A stretch of 64,000 nt of DNA from Rhizobiaceae bacterium (GTDB taxonomy: Bacteria > Pseudomonadota > Alphaproteobacteria > Rhizobiales > Rhizobiaceae), in NCBI GenBank assembly GCA_017643025.1, contig JAEPOG010000001.1, forward strand, positions 124,001-188,000, read 5' to 3'. The translations under genes and the position numbers were made by a program. The first letter of the stretch is position 1; every line of letters starts with the position of its first letter. The notes beneath the pieces are model-generated. The model was not told the DNA's origin. It made no database searches and saw nothing but the letters and a program-made list of their open reading frames with translations. Below are positions 50,878-58,632 of this stretch, piece by piece.

Positions 50878-52491
50878 TCACGCAAATGCGTCGGGCATCG
50901 ATTCTTTCTTCTGAGCCATGAAGTCCTGCAGCCCTTCCTCGATGCCCGGATCGAGATAAGGCGCCTCGTAGGTTTCGAGCCAGCGCCGCGCCTGTTCGTT
51001 GGCACGCTGCGGCGCGGTCTTTTCCCCCTCGGACTGCCATTGCTCGAAGGAGTTGTTGTCGGCAACCGACGACCGGTAGAACGCGGTTTGGAAGTTCGCC
51101 TGCGTATGCGCGCAGCCGAGATAGTGGCTGCCGGGACCGACCTCGCGGATGGCGTCCATCGCCTGGCCGTTCTCCGACAGGTCGACGGGCTCGGCCAGCC
51201 TCTGCTGCATGCCGAGCTGGTCGATATCCATCATGAACTTCTCGAAACACGACGCCAGGCCGCCCTCCAGCCAGCCGGCCGAGTGCAGCATGAAGTTGGT
51301 GCCGGCCAGCATCGCCGAGTTGAGCGTGTTGGCGCTTTCATAGGCCGCCTGCGCATCGGGAACCTTGGAGGCCGTCAGCGAGCCGCCGGTGCGGAACGGC
51401 AGGCCAAGCCGGCGCGCCAGCTGACCCGCGCCCCACGAAACCAGCGAAGGCTCAGGCGTGCCGAAGGTCGGCGCGCCCGACTGCATCGAGATCGACGAGG
51501 CAAACGTGCCGAACACCACCGGCGCGCCGGGCCGCACCAGCTGCGTGAATGCTGCCCCCGCCAGCACTTCGGCCAGCACCTGTGTGAGAGTACCCGCCAC
51601 CGTCACCGGGCTCATCGCGCCGGCCAGGATGAACGGCGTGATGATCGTCGCCTGGTTGGCGCGCGCATAGACCTTGGCGGCGCCCAGCATGGTCTCGTCG
51701 AAGACCATGGGCGAATTGGCGTTGATCAGGTTGATGACAACCGTGTTTTCCTCGACGAACTGCGTTCCGAAGAGGATCCGGCACATGGCAACGGTGTCTT
51801 CGGCGCGCTCCGGCGCTGTCACGGACCCCATGAAGGGTTTGTCCGAGTAGCGCATGTGTGAATACACCATGTCGAGATGGCGCTTGTTGACCGGAATGTC
51901 GACCGGTTCACACACCGTCCCGCCGGAGTGGTGAATGGAGGGAGCCAGATAGGCGAGCTTCACCAGATTGCGGAAATCCTCGATCGTGGCGTAGCGGCGG
52001 ACGCGATCGAGGTCGCGTACGAATGGCGGTCCGTAGACCGGCGCGAATACCGTTGCGTTGCCGCCGATCTGGACGGAACGCTCGGGGTTGCGCGCATGCT
52101 GGGTGAATGTCGCGGGCGCCGTCTTCAGCAGCTCGCGGCATAGCCCCTTCGGAAAGTGGACACGCTCGCCCTGCACATCGGCGCCGGCTTCTTTCCAGAG
52201 TGCCAGCGCTTCGGCGTCGTCGCGGAACTCGATGCCGATCTCCTCGAGTATGGTATCGGCATTCTGCTCGATGATCGCGAGGCCCTCCTCGTCGAGAACC
52301 TCGTAGACCTTGTGGGCGCGGCGGATGTAGCTCTGCTGCACGCGCTGGCCGCCACCGGAACGCGCCGCACGCCGGGCAGACGCTCCGCCGCGATCGCCTC
52401 GACCGCGCCGCGCCGGTGCTGCATCCTCTGCCGGAGCAAGATCGTTTTCCATCGCCGTACCCAATCGCGAATCCGCTGCATTTGCAGCCAT
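50878..52491 (-). CDS. MttB-family (non-pyrrolysine) quaternary amine:corrinoid methyltransferase 2
   Basis: 537-residue second MttB-superfamily protein, again without in-frame TAG. Residues from about 27 to 50 form an Arg/Gly/Ala-rich tail. The barrel shows TPFILAGAMSPVTVAGTLTQVLAEVLAGAAF, FGTFASSISMQSGAPTFGTPE and GTNFMLHSAGWLEGGLASCFEKF. It differs widely from copy 1, so the two probably act on different methylated substrates. The start is uncertain: ATG 52491 or 52452, neither with a good ribosome-binding site; the frame stays open to 53931 opposite other genes and is not coding there. Divergent from the corrinoid-protein gene (207-base spacer). Confidence 0.88.
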   Translation of the reverse strand: MAANAADSRLGTAMENDLAPAEDAAPARRGRGDRGGASARRAARSGGGQRVQQSYIRRAHKVYEVLDEEGLAIIEQNADTILEEIGIEFRDDAEALALWKEAGADVQGERVHFPKGLCRELLKTAPATFTQHARNPERSVQIGGNATVFAPVYGPPFVRDLDRVRRYATIEDFRNLVKLAYLAPSIHHSGGTVCEPVDIPVNKRHLDMVYSHMRYSDKPFMGSVTAPERAEDTVAMCRILFGTQFVEENTVVINLINANSPMVFDETMLGAAKVYARANQATIITPFILAGAMSPVTVAGTLTQVLAEVLAGAAFTQLVRPGAPVVFGTFASSISMQSGAPTFGTPEPSLVSWGAGQLARRLGLPFRTGGSLTASKVPDAQAAYESANTLNSAMLAGTNFMLHSAGWLEGGLASCFEKFMMDIDQLGMQQRLAEPVDLSENGQAMDAIREVGPGSHYLGCAHTQANFQTAFYRSSVADNNSFEQWQSEGEKTAPQRANEQARRWLETYEAPYLDPGIEEGLQDFMAQKKESMPDAFA

Positions 52492-52698
52492 ATCCGGGAT
52501 TCTTATCGGAGGGGTATGACCGAAACGGCCCGCGTGCGCCAGAAGGTGTCGCAAAACAGCAATGCGGCCGAGCCCGTTCGGTCGCTTTCCTAATGCGGCA
52601 GGTCGCAAATCGGCTATGGCGCAGGCATGATCGAAGTCTATGAATCGGCATGCTTTATGCCACCGGTGGCCTGAAGCTCGACCGATCGGGAACCCGCC

Positions 52699-53397
52699 AT
52701 GGCTGACGACGAGATCATTCTCTCCGAACTGTCCGACGAAGATCTCGTGCTGCAGATGCACGATGATCTCTATGACGGCCTGAAGGAAGAGATCGAGGAA
52801 GGCACCCGAATTTTCCTCGACCGGGGTTGGGCGCCCTACGACATCCTGACCAAGGCGCTGGTCGAAGGCATGCGCATCGTCGGCGAGGATTTCCGCGACG
52901 GCATCCTGTTCGTGCCCGAGGTGCTGCTTTCGGCCAACGCCATGAAGGCCGGCATGTTCATCCTGCGCCCGCTGCTCGCCGAAACCGGCGCGCCGAAGCA
53001 GGGAACAATGGTGATCGGCACTGTCAAGGGCGACATCCACGACATCGGCAAGAACCTCGTCGGCATGATGATGGAAGGCGCCGGCTTCGACGTGATCGAC
53101 CTCGGCATCAACAACCCGGTCGAGAACTATCTCGACGCCATCGAGAAGCATCAGCCCGACATCGTTGGCATGTCGGCCCTGCTGACGACCACCATGCCCT
53201 ACATGAAGGTCGTCATAGACACGCTGAAGGAAAAGGGCATACGCGACGACCTGATCGTGCTCGTCGGCGGCGCGCCTCTGAACGAGGAGTTCGGCAAGGC
53301 AGTCGGCGCGGACGCCTATTGCCGCGATGCAGCTGTCGCGGTCGAAACCGCCAAGGAATTCATGAAGCGCAAGCACAATCAGGCACAGAGCGCCTGA
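52699..53397 (+). CDS. Corrinoid (methylcobalamin) carrier protein
   Basis: 232-residue MtbC/MtgC-type protein. An acidic N-terminus leads into the four-helix cap (DDLYDGLKEEIEEGTRIFLDRGWAPYDILTKALVEGMRIVGEDFRDGILFVPEVLLSANAM as a region of about 22-82). The Rossmann B12 domain follows with GDIHDIGKNLVG (His114 is the lower cobalt ligand), GMSALLTTTMPYM near 157 and VGGAPLNEEFG. It would accept methyl groups from the MttB proteins and pass them to homocysteine or tetrahydrofolate. It is the only corrinoid-protein gene in the window, so several enzymes must share it. Confidence 0.93.
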   Translation: MADDEIILSELSDEDLVLQMHDDLYDGLKEEIEEGTRIFLDRGWAPYDILTKALVEGMRIVGEDFRDGILFVPEVLLSANAMKAGMFILRPLLAETGAPKQGTMVIGTVKGDIHDIGKNLVGMMMEGAGFDVIDLGINNPVENYLDAIEKHQPDIVGMSALLTTTMPYMKVVIDTLKEKGIRDDLIVLVGGAPLNEEFGKAVGADAYCRDAAVAVETAKEFMKRKHNQAQSA

Positions 53398-53445
53398 CAC
53401 TGCCCAGCCGGCATATCGGGCTGCGGGCGCCCGCGGTCGAGAACG

Positions 53446-54093
53446 ATGCGAAGCCAGCCCAGCCAAACCGCCAGTGACATCGATGGCGCGCCTCAGCGCC
53501 TGCTGGTGATCGCCTGCGGGATGATTGCCCGAGAGGTGCTGGCGGTTCGCGAGCGTCACGGCCTCACCCACCTCGAACTGCGCTGCCTGCCCGCCGAGTT
53601 CCATTTCCACCCCGACCGCATCCCGCCGGCGCTTGACGATGCGATTGAGGAAGCGCGCGCTGAAGGCCACCGGAACATCTTCGTCGGTTATGGCGACTGC
53701 GGCACGGGCGGACATCTGGACCGGGTATGCGAGAAGCACGGCGTCGAGCGCATCGAAGGCCCGCACTGCTTTGCCTTCTACCAGGGCAACGACCACTTCA
53801 CTGAAATCGCCGACGGCGACTTCACGTCCTTCTACATGACGGATTTCCTGTGCCGGCACTTCGACGCGTTCTTCATGCGACCGCTCGGCCTCGACCGGCA
53901 CCCGGAACTGGCGAAGGACTATTTCGGCCACTACGAGAAGCTGGTCTACCTCGCCCAGACAGATGATCCGGCGCTGGACAGGGTCGCGATCAATGCCGCG
54001 GCCCTGCTCGGTCTCGCGTACGAGAAGCGCCGTACGGGCTATGGCGACCTGGATACGTCACTGCGCAAGGCGGCGTTGCCTGCCGCATCTTGA
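53446..54093 (+). CDS. DUF1638 protein
   Basis: 215-residue DUF1638 protein (LLVIACGMIAREVLAVRERHGL near 19, LELRCLPAEFHFHPDRIPPAL near 43, VGYGDCGTGGHLDRVC near 79, GPHCFAFYQGNDHF). Several His and Cys residues are conserved and could bind a metal. DUF1638 genes often stand beside MttB and corrinoid-protein genes, as here (49 bases after the corrinoid protein). The biochemical role is not known; a part in corrinoid or methylamine handling is inference. Confidence 0.85.
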   Translation: MRSQPSQTASDIDGAPQRLLVIACGMIAREVLAVRERHGLTHLELRCLPAEFHFHPDRIPPALDDAIEEARAEGHRNIFVGYGDCGTGGHLDRVCEKHGVERIEGPHCFAFYQGNDHFTEIADGDFTSFYMTDFLCRHFDAFFMRPLGLDRHPELAKDYFGHYEKLVYLAQTDDPALDRVAINAAALLGLAYEKRRTGYGDLDTSLRKAALPAAS

Positions 54094-54141
54094 AACCGCC
54101 GGGATTCTCCGCTGGAACCGTTTGGCCTAAAGGAGAAAGAC

Positions 54142-54723
54142 ATGCGCCGTTTCATCACGCCCGTCATTATCGCGGTACTTGTTTCAGCTACCGCCCCGGC
54201 CAACGCCACCGGCGAAATCGAAAGCCTGATCACCGATCACGACAGGGCGCGGCTGGCAGCCTTCGATGCCACGAAGGCTGAGGCCGTCAACGAGGCGCGC
54301 ATCGGCGGTGCCGCGGAAGACATTGAAACGCTGAACGAAATCCTGGCGCGTGATCCGGTCTCCTTCGACGGCTTCGACTTGACCGGCGATTGGCAATGCC
54401 GCACCATCAAGGTCGGCGGACTGGCCTCGCTCGTGGTCTATTCCTGGTTCAAATGCCGGGTTAGCGACGATGGCGCGGGCTGGCGGCTGGAAAAGCTCTC
54501 CGGGTCGCAGCGCACGACGGGTCGATTCTTCACCGAAAGCGACACTGCCCTCACCTATCTCGGCTCCTTCTACATCGCCGGCGAAGAGGCGCCGGCCTAT
54601 GGCTCGGGGCCTGACAGTGATCAAGTCGGCCGCGCCTTCCGTAGCGGCGACGAGCGCTGGCGCATCGAATTTCCGGCTCCGCGTTACGAATCCAAGCTCG
54701 ACATCTTGGAGTTTCGCCGCTGA
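54142..54723 (+). CDS. Exported DUF4893-type protein
   Basis: 193-residue protein with a signal peptide (FITPVIIAVLVSATAPANA) and a DUF4893-like domain: DLTGDWQCRTIKVGGLASLVVYSWFKCRV near 80 and a beta-rich end. AAGGAGAAAG precedes the ATG. Function unknown; its place inside the methyl-transfer region is probably incidental. Confidence 0.75.
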   Translation: MRRFITPVIIAVLVSATAPANATGEIESLITDHDRARLAAFDATKAEAVNEARIGGAAEDIETLNEILARDPVSFDGFDLTGDWQCRTIKVGGLASLVVYSWFKCRVSDDGAGWRLEKLSGSQRTTGRFFTESDTALTYLGSFYIAGEEAPAYGSGPDSDQVGRAFRSGDERWRIEFPAPRYESKLDILEFRR

Positions 54724-54804
54724 AGCATTACTTGCGCCTCCACCGGGCGGGCACTAACACCTCCGTACCAAGGAGCGCGCGAGTCGCGATGTGCGTCCAA
54801 CGCC

Positions 54805-55464
54805 ATGAATGCTGATACGACCGGAACGAATGCCGCGCTTAGCGGCCCGGCATCGGCCAAACCTGCGCCAAGACGTTTGTCGCAGGTTCTTCGCGACCTT
54901 GGCGCTTCCACCGAAGGACCGGTCGCGATTGGAACCATCCGCGACGCGCTCGGTGACCGCAGCTTCGCGGCATTGCTGGTGCTTTTTGCTGTGTTCAACC
55001 TCCTGCCGCTGCCACCGGGTGCAACACTCATTTTCGGTCTGCCGCTGCTGCTCATCACTGGCCAGATGGTAGCCGGCTACCGCACGGCGTGGCTTCCACG
55101 GACGCTGCTCGCACGGTCCATTTCGGCCGACCGCTTCCGGGGCATGATCCAGACGTTCATCCCGAAGCTGGAGCGGCTCGAAAAACTCGTGAAACCAAGG
55201 CGTTGGCCGTTCCCGTCTCAATTCGCATCAGATCGGATCATCGGAATTGTTGGGCTCGTCCTGTCGATCGCCGTCACCCTGCCGATCCCGCTGGGCAACT
55301 GGCTGCCTGCCTTTGCGCTCGCGCTCATCGGACTTTCGCTGTCGGAACGCGACGGCATTTTCCTCGCCGGCGGCATCGCGGTGGGCGTCGTCTCGCTGCT
55401 CGTGATTGCCGTCGTCATCGGGGCCGCGAGTGCAGCGGCGGGCCTGCTGTTCGGCTCCCTCTAG
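54805..55464 (+). CDS. exoD: ExoD family membrane protein
   Basis: 219-residue inner-membrane protein of the ExoD family, linked in Sinorhizobium to exopolysaccharide synthesis and nodule invasion. LSQVLRDLGASTEGPVAIGTIRDALGDRSFAALLVLFAVFNLLPLPPGATLIFGLPLLLITGQM is the typical N-terminal region; two more hydrophobic segments lie at about 148-180 and 185-215. Molecular role of the family is not established. Stand-alone gene. Confidence 0.88.
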   Translation: MNADTTGTNAALSGPASAKPAPRRLSQVLRDLGASTEGPVAIGTIRDALGDRSFAALLVLFAVFNLLPLPPGATLIFGLPLLLITGQMVAGYRTAWLPRTLLARSISADRFRGMIQTFIPKLERLEKLVKPRRWPFPSQFASDRIIGIVGLVLSIAVTLPIPLGNWLPAFALALIGLSLSERDGIFLAGGIAVGVVSLLVIAVVIGAASAAAGLLFGSL

Positions 55465-55615
55465 GGCAAACGAAGCGCCCGCCGTAACCTGCGTTTTCAC
55501 CACATATGACGGCCCTGCCGTACGTCGCTTTTGAATGCCCGGGCGTCGCCCCATAGCAAGCGGGGTTCGCAACGTTGCGGCAATGCTCCGAAACCATCGT
55601 CAAAGGCGGGCTCGC

Positions 55616-55918
55616 ATGGCCGACCTGATCATCGTCTACTGGCGCGATATCCCGGCGCAAATCATCGTCCGCAAGGGACGGCAGAACGCCAAGCGCGAAC
55701 TGCCCTTGCGCTTCACCGAGGCGATCGACATGGCGGCAATGCGCAGCGGTGCGTCCGAGACCGACGCCTATCTGGCAGAATGGCGCAAGGCGGACCCCGT
55801 TTCCGTCAGCGACGACCTCGAAGCCGAAGCAGAGAAGGCCATGGCCGATATCGACGCACGCTTCGACCACGAACGCCTCGTTGCGCTGGTGAAGGCCGGC
55901 GGCAAAGAAAATGGCTGA
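55616..55918 (+). CDS. Small 'virulence factor' family protein heading the folate/corrinoid operon
   Basis: 100-residue protein of the small family labelled virulence factor in databases (MADLIIVYWRDIPAQIIVRKGR, then FTEAIDMAAMRSGASETDAYLAEWRK). ATG 55616 follows AAAGGCGGG. It overlaps the MetV-like gene by 8 bases and so is translated with the methyl-oxidation genes. There is nothing about virulence in this context; a role in folate or corrinoid enzyme function is inferred from the operon. Confidence 0.75.
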   Translation: MADLIIVYWRDIPAQIIVRKGRQNAKRELPLRFTEAIDMAAMRSGASETDAYLAEWRKADPVSVSDDLEAEAEKAMADIDARFDHERLVALVKAGGKENG

Positions 55919-56492
55919 CGGCGCCCAACCGACCCAGGCCACCCTGGTGAAGCAGGCGCAGCCGAAGACGGCCTACAATCCGGCGGACGTGTCGCCGCAG
56001 CGCCGCGTGCAGCGCCGTTATTCGGTCAGGCTGTGGTCCGTCCGCCATTCGCGCGGGCTGGAATGGTTCTACGCCCGTTTCGCCGATGTGTTCCTGCTGC
56101 TGCATCCGTTGTGGAAAGCCGTCGGCTACCAGCGCGCCGAAGCGCCGGTGAAATTCGTCGAAAAGCGCGTGAAGGGTCTCCTGTTCGATTGCCGCATGTG
56201 CGGCCAGTGCATCCTTTCCTCCACCGGCATGTCTTGCCCGATGAACTGCCCCAAGCAGTTGCGCAATGGCCCCTGCGGCGGCGTGCGCGCCAACGGCAAT
56301 TGCGAAGTCGAACCGGACATGCCCTGCGTCTGGGTCAAGGCGTGGGAAGGTTCGCGGCGCATGCGCGAGGGCGATGCGATCCTGAACATCCAGAAGCCCG
56401 TCGATCAGTCGCTGCGCGAGACCTCGGCCTGGCTGCGCGTGACGGCTCAGGCGGCCGCGGAAGGTGAGCAAGCCAAGGCAGAAGCGGCATGA
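55911..56492 (+). CDS. MetV-like cysteine-rich protein (methylene-THF reductase C-terminal-type domain)
   Basis: 193-residue protein with a Cys cluster at about 94-130: FDCRMCGQCILSSTGMSC, then PMNCPKQLRNGPCGG and two more Cys (NCEVEPDMPC). This is the zinc or iron-sulfur binding domain of MetV, which pairs with MetF in acetogens. The start overlaps the upstream gene and the stop overlaps metF (ATGA), so all three are coupled. A MetF-MetV pair in an aerobe suggests the reductase may run toward oxidation of methyl-THF or use an unusual electron carrier; that is inference. Confidence 0.85.
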   Translation: MADGAQPTQATLVKQAQPKTAYNPADVSPQRRVQRRYSVRLWSVRHSRGLEWFYARFADVFLLLHPLWKAVGYQRAEAPVKFVEKRVKGLLFDCRMCGQCILSSTGMSCPMNCPKQLRNGPCGGVRANGNCEVEPDMPCVWVKAWEGSRRMREGDAILNIQKPVDQSLRETSAWLRVTAQAAAEGEQAKAEAA

Positions 56493-57589
56493 CAACGCGG
56501 CCACGTCAGACCGACGAGAATCCAGCCGGCATCGACCTGCCGCTGGAGCCGATGCCCGGCCACTCCTCGCTCGGGCGGCTGGAACGTGTTCTCAGGCGCG
56601 GCGAGTTTGCCGTAACGGCGGAACTCAACCCGCCAGATAGCGCCAACGCGCAGGATGTCTATGAACGCGCTGCCGTGTTCGACGGCTGGGTCGACGGCAT
56701 CAATGCCGTCGATGCCTCAGGCGCCAACTGCCACATGTCCTCTGTCGGTATCTGCGCGCTGCTCACCCGCATGGGTTACGCGCCAATCATGCAGATCGCC
56801 TGCCGCGACAAGAACCGTATCGCCATTCAGGGCGACGTGCTCGGTGCGTCCGCCATGGGTGTCGCCAATATTCTTTGCCTCACCGGTGACGGCGTGCAGG
56901 CCGGCGACCAGCCGGGCGCCAAGCCGGTATTCGACCTCGATTGCATGTCGCTGCTGGAAACGGTCCGCACCATGCGCGACGAGAGCAGGTTCCTCTCCGG
57001 CCGCAAGCTGACGACCCCGCCGGCCGTATTTCTCGGGGCTGCGATCAACCCCTTCGCGCCGCCCTTCGATTTCAGGCCGCACCGGTTGGCGAAAAAGATC
57101 GCCGCCGGGGCGCAGTTCGCGCAGAGCCAGTACTGCTACGACGTGCCGATGTTCCGCGAATACATGAAGCGCGTGCGCGACATGGGCCTGACCGAGAATT
57201 GTTTCATTCTCGTCGGTGTCGGTCCCCTCGCCTCGGCGCGCACCGCCAAGTGGATGCGCTCCAACGTTCCGGGCGTCCACATACCGGACGCCGTGATTGC
57301 GCGGCTGGAGGGTGCCGAGAATCAGAAGGAAGAAGGCAAGCGCCTGTGCATCGACATCATCAATGAGGTGAAGGAGATCGAAGGCGTCTCCGGCATCCAC
57401 ATGATGGCCTACCGGCAGGAGGAACTGGTTGCCGAAATCGTTCATGAGTCCGGCGTGCTCAAGGGCCGCAAGCCCTGGCGCAAGGAACCCGGCGCCGACG
57501 ACGCGCTTGTTGCCGAACGGCTCGAGCAGATTCTCGGCGACGCGCCCGCCGAAAGTCAGGCGAAGCTGGTGAAGGACGCCGCGAGCTAG
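56489..57589 (+). CDS. metF: Methylenetetrahydrofolate reductase
   Basis: 366-residue FAD-dependent MetF interconverting 5,10-methylene-THF and 5-methyl-THF. GEFAVTAELNPPDSANAQDVYERAAVFDGWVDGINAVDASGANCHM near 33, MQIACRDKNRIAIQGDVLGASAMGVANILCLTGDGVQAGDQPGA near 97 and AAGAQFAQSQYCYDVPMF near 205 are family segments. It is longer than E. coli MetF at both ends, as in MetV-associated forms. Coupled by ATGA to the MetV-like gene. With the methyltransferase downstream it connects the corrinoid pool to the folate pool. Confidence 0.92.
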   Translation: MTTRPRQTDENPAGIDLPLEPMPGHSSLGRLERVLRRGEFAVTAELNPPDSANAQDVYERAAVFDGWVDGINAVDASGANCHMSSVGICALLTRMGYAPIMQIACRDKNRIAIQGDVLGASAMGVANILCLTGDGVQAGDQPGAKPVFDLDCMSLLETVRTMRDESRFLSGRKLTTPPAVFLGAAINPFAPPFDFRPHRLAKKIAAGAQFAQSQYCYDVPMFREYMKRVRDMGLTENCFILVGVGPLASARTAKWMRSNVPGVHIPDAVIARLEGAENQKEEGKRLCIDIINEVKEIEGVSGIHMMAYRQEELVAEIVHESGVLKGRKPWRKEPGADDALVAERLEQILGDAPAESQAKLVKDAAS

Positions 57590-57650
57590 GCCGGCGGTTG
57601 CCACTAGGAAGATTACGTATAAACACGTCTTACCCCTTGGGAGATCAGGA

Positions 57651-58604
57651 ATGACCCGCACCATCGTTGCCTCGGCGACCCGCGAGATCGTCATCGGTTT
57701 CGATCAGCCGTTCTGTGTCATCGGCGAACGCATCAACCCGACCGGCCGCAAGAAACTCGCCGCCGAGATGGTGGAAGGTAACTTCGAGACGGTGAAAAAG
57801 GACGCGCTGGAGCAAGTCGCGGCTGGCGCTACGATGCTGGACGTGAATGCCGGCGTCACCGCCGTCGACCCCAACGCTACCGAGCCCGCGCTGCTGGTCC
57901 AGACGCTGGAGATCGTGCAGAGCCTGGTCGATGTGCCGCTGTCCATCGACTCCTCTGTCTCGGCCGCCATCGAGGCCGCGCTCAAGGTCGCGCAGGGCCG
58001 CCCGCTGATCAATTCGGTCACTGGCGAGGAAGAAAAGCTCGAGGCGATCCTGCCGCTGGTGAAGAAATACGACGTTCCCGTAGTCGCCATTTCCAACGAC
58101 GAGACCGGCATTTCGATGGACCCGGATGTCCGTTTCGCCGTCGCCAAGAAGATTGTCGAGCGCGCCGCCGACTACGGCATTCCGGCGCACGATATCGTCG
58201 TCGATCCGCTGGTGATGCCGATCGGTGCGCTGGGCGATGCCGGCCGCCAGGTCTTCGCCCTGTTGCGCCGCCTGCGCGAGGAGTTGAAGGTCAACACCAC
58301 CTGCGGCCTGTCGAACATCTCGTTCGGCCTGCCGCACCGCCACGGCATCAACGCCGCCTTCATCCCGATGGTGATCGGGGCGGGCATGACCTCGGCCATC
58401 ATGAACCCGTGCCGTCCGCAGGAAATGGAGGCCGTGCGCGGCGCCAACGTGCTTGCCGGCACGGACAAGGACTGCGCCACCTGGATCAGGACCTACAAGG
58501 ACTACAAGCCGGGCGAGCACGCCGCACCTGTCGCTGCAAACACACAGAGCGACGCGGGCGGCCGCCGTCGCGGCGGCCGCGAGGCGCGGAGAGCAAGGGC
58601 ATAG
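57651..58604 (+). CDS. Methyltetrahydrofolate:corrinoid methyltransferase (pterin-binding)
   Basis: 317-residue pterin-binding barrel like AcsE, MtgA and MetH domain 2, which moves a methyl group between methyl-THF and a corrinoid protein. CVIGERINPTGRKKLAAEM near 22, GATMLDVNAGV near 59, VPLSIDSSVSAAIEAAL near 96, PLINSVTGEEEKLE near 115 and CGLSNISFGLPHRHGINAAF near 225 are diagnostic. The last ~15 residues are an Arg/Gly-rich tail. The gene follows metF after 61 bases with GGGAGATCAGG before the ATG. Direction of transfer in vivo (to folate for catabolism, or from folate for methionine) cannot be read from sequence. Confidence 0.9.
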   Translation: MTRTIVASATREIVIGFDQPFCVIGERINPTGRKKLAAEMVEGNFETVKKDALEQVAAGATMLDVNAGVTAVDPNATEPALLVQTLEIVQSLVDVPLSIDSSVSAAIEAALKVAQGRPLINSVTGEEEKLEAILPLVKKYDVPVVAISNDETGISMDPDVRFAVAKKIVERAADYGIPAHDIVVDPLVMPIGALGDAGRQVFALLRRLREELKVNTTCGLSNISFGLPHRHGINAAFIPMVIGAGMTSAIMNPCRPQEMEAVRGANVLAGTDKDCATWIRTYKDYKPGEHAAPVAANTQSDAGGRRRGGREARRARA

Positions 58605-58632
58605 GCATTACGCTTTGAACCCGCCTGCCAAC

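Noticed and set aside
52492..53931. Continuation of the mttB2 frame to give a 1017-residue protein
   Set aside because: The extra 480 residues are opposite the corrinoid and DUF1638 genes and match nothing; an open shadow only.
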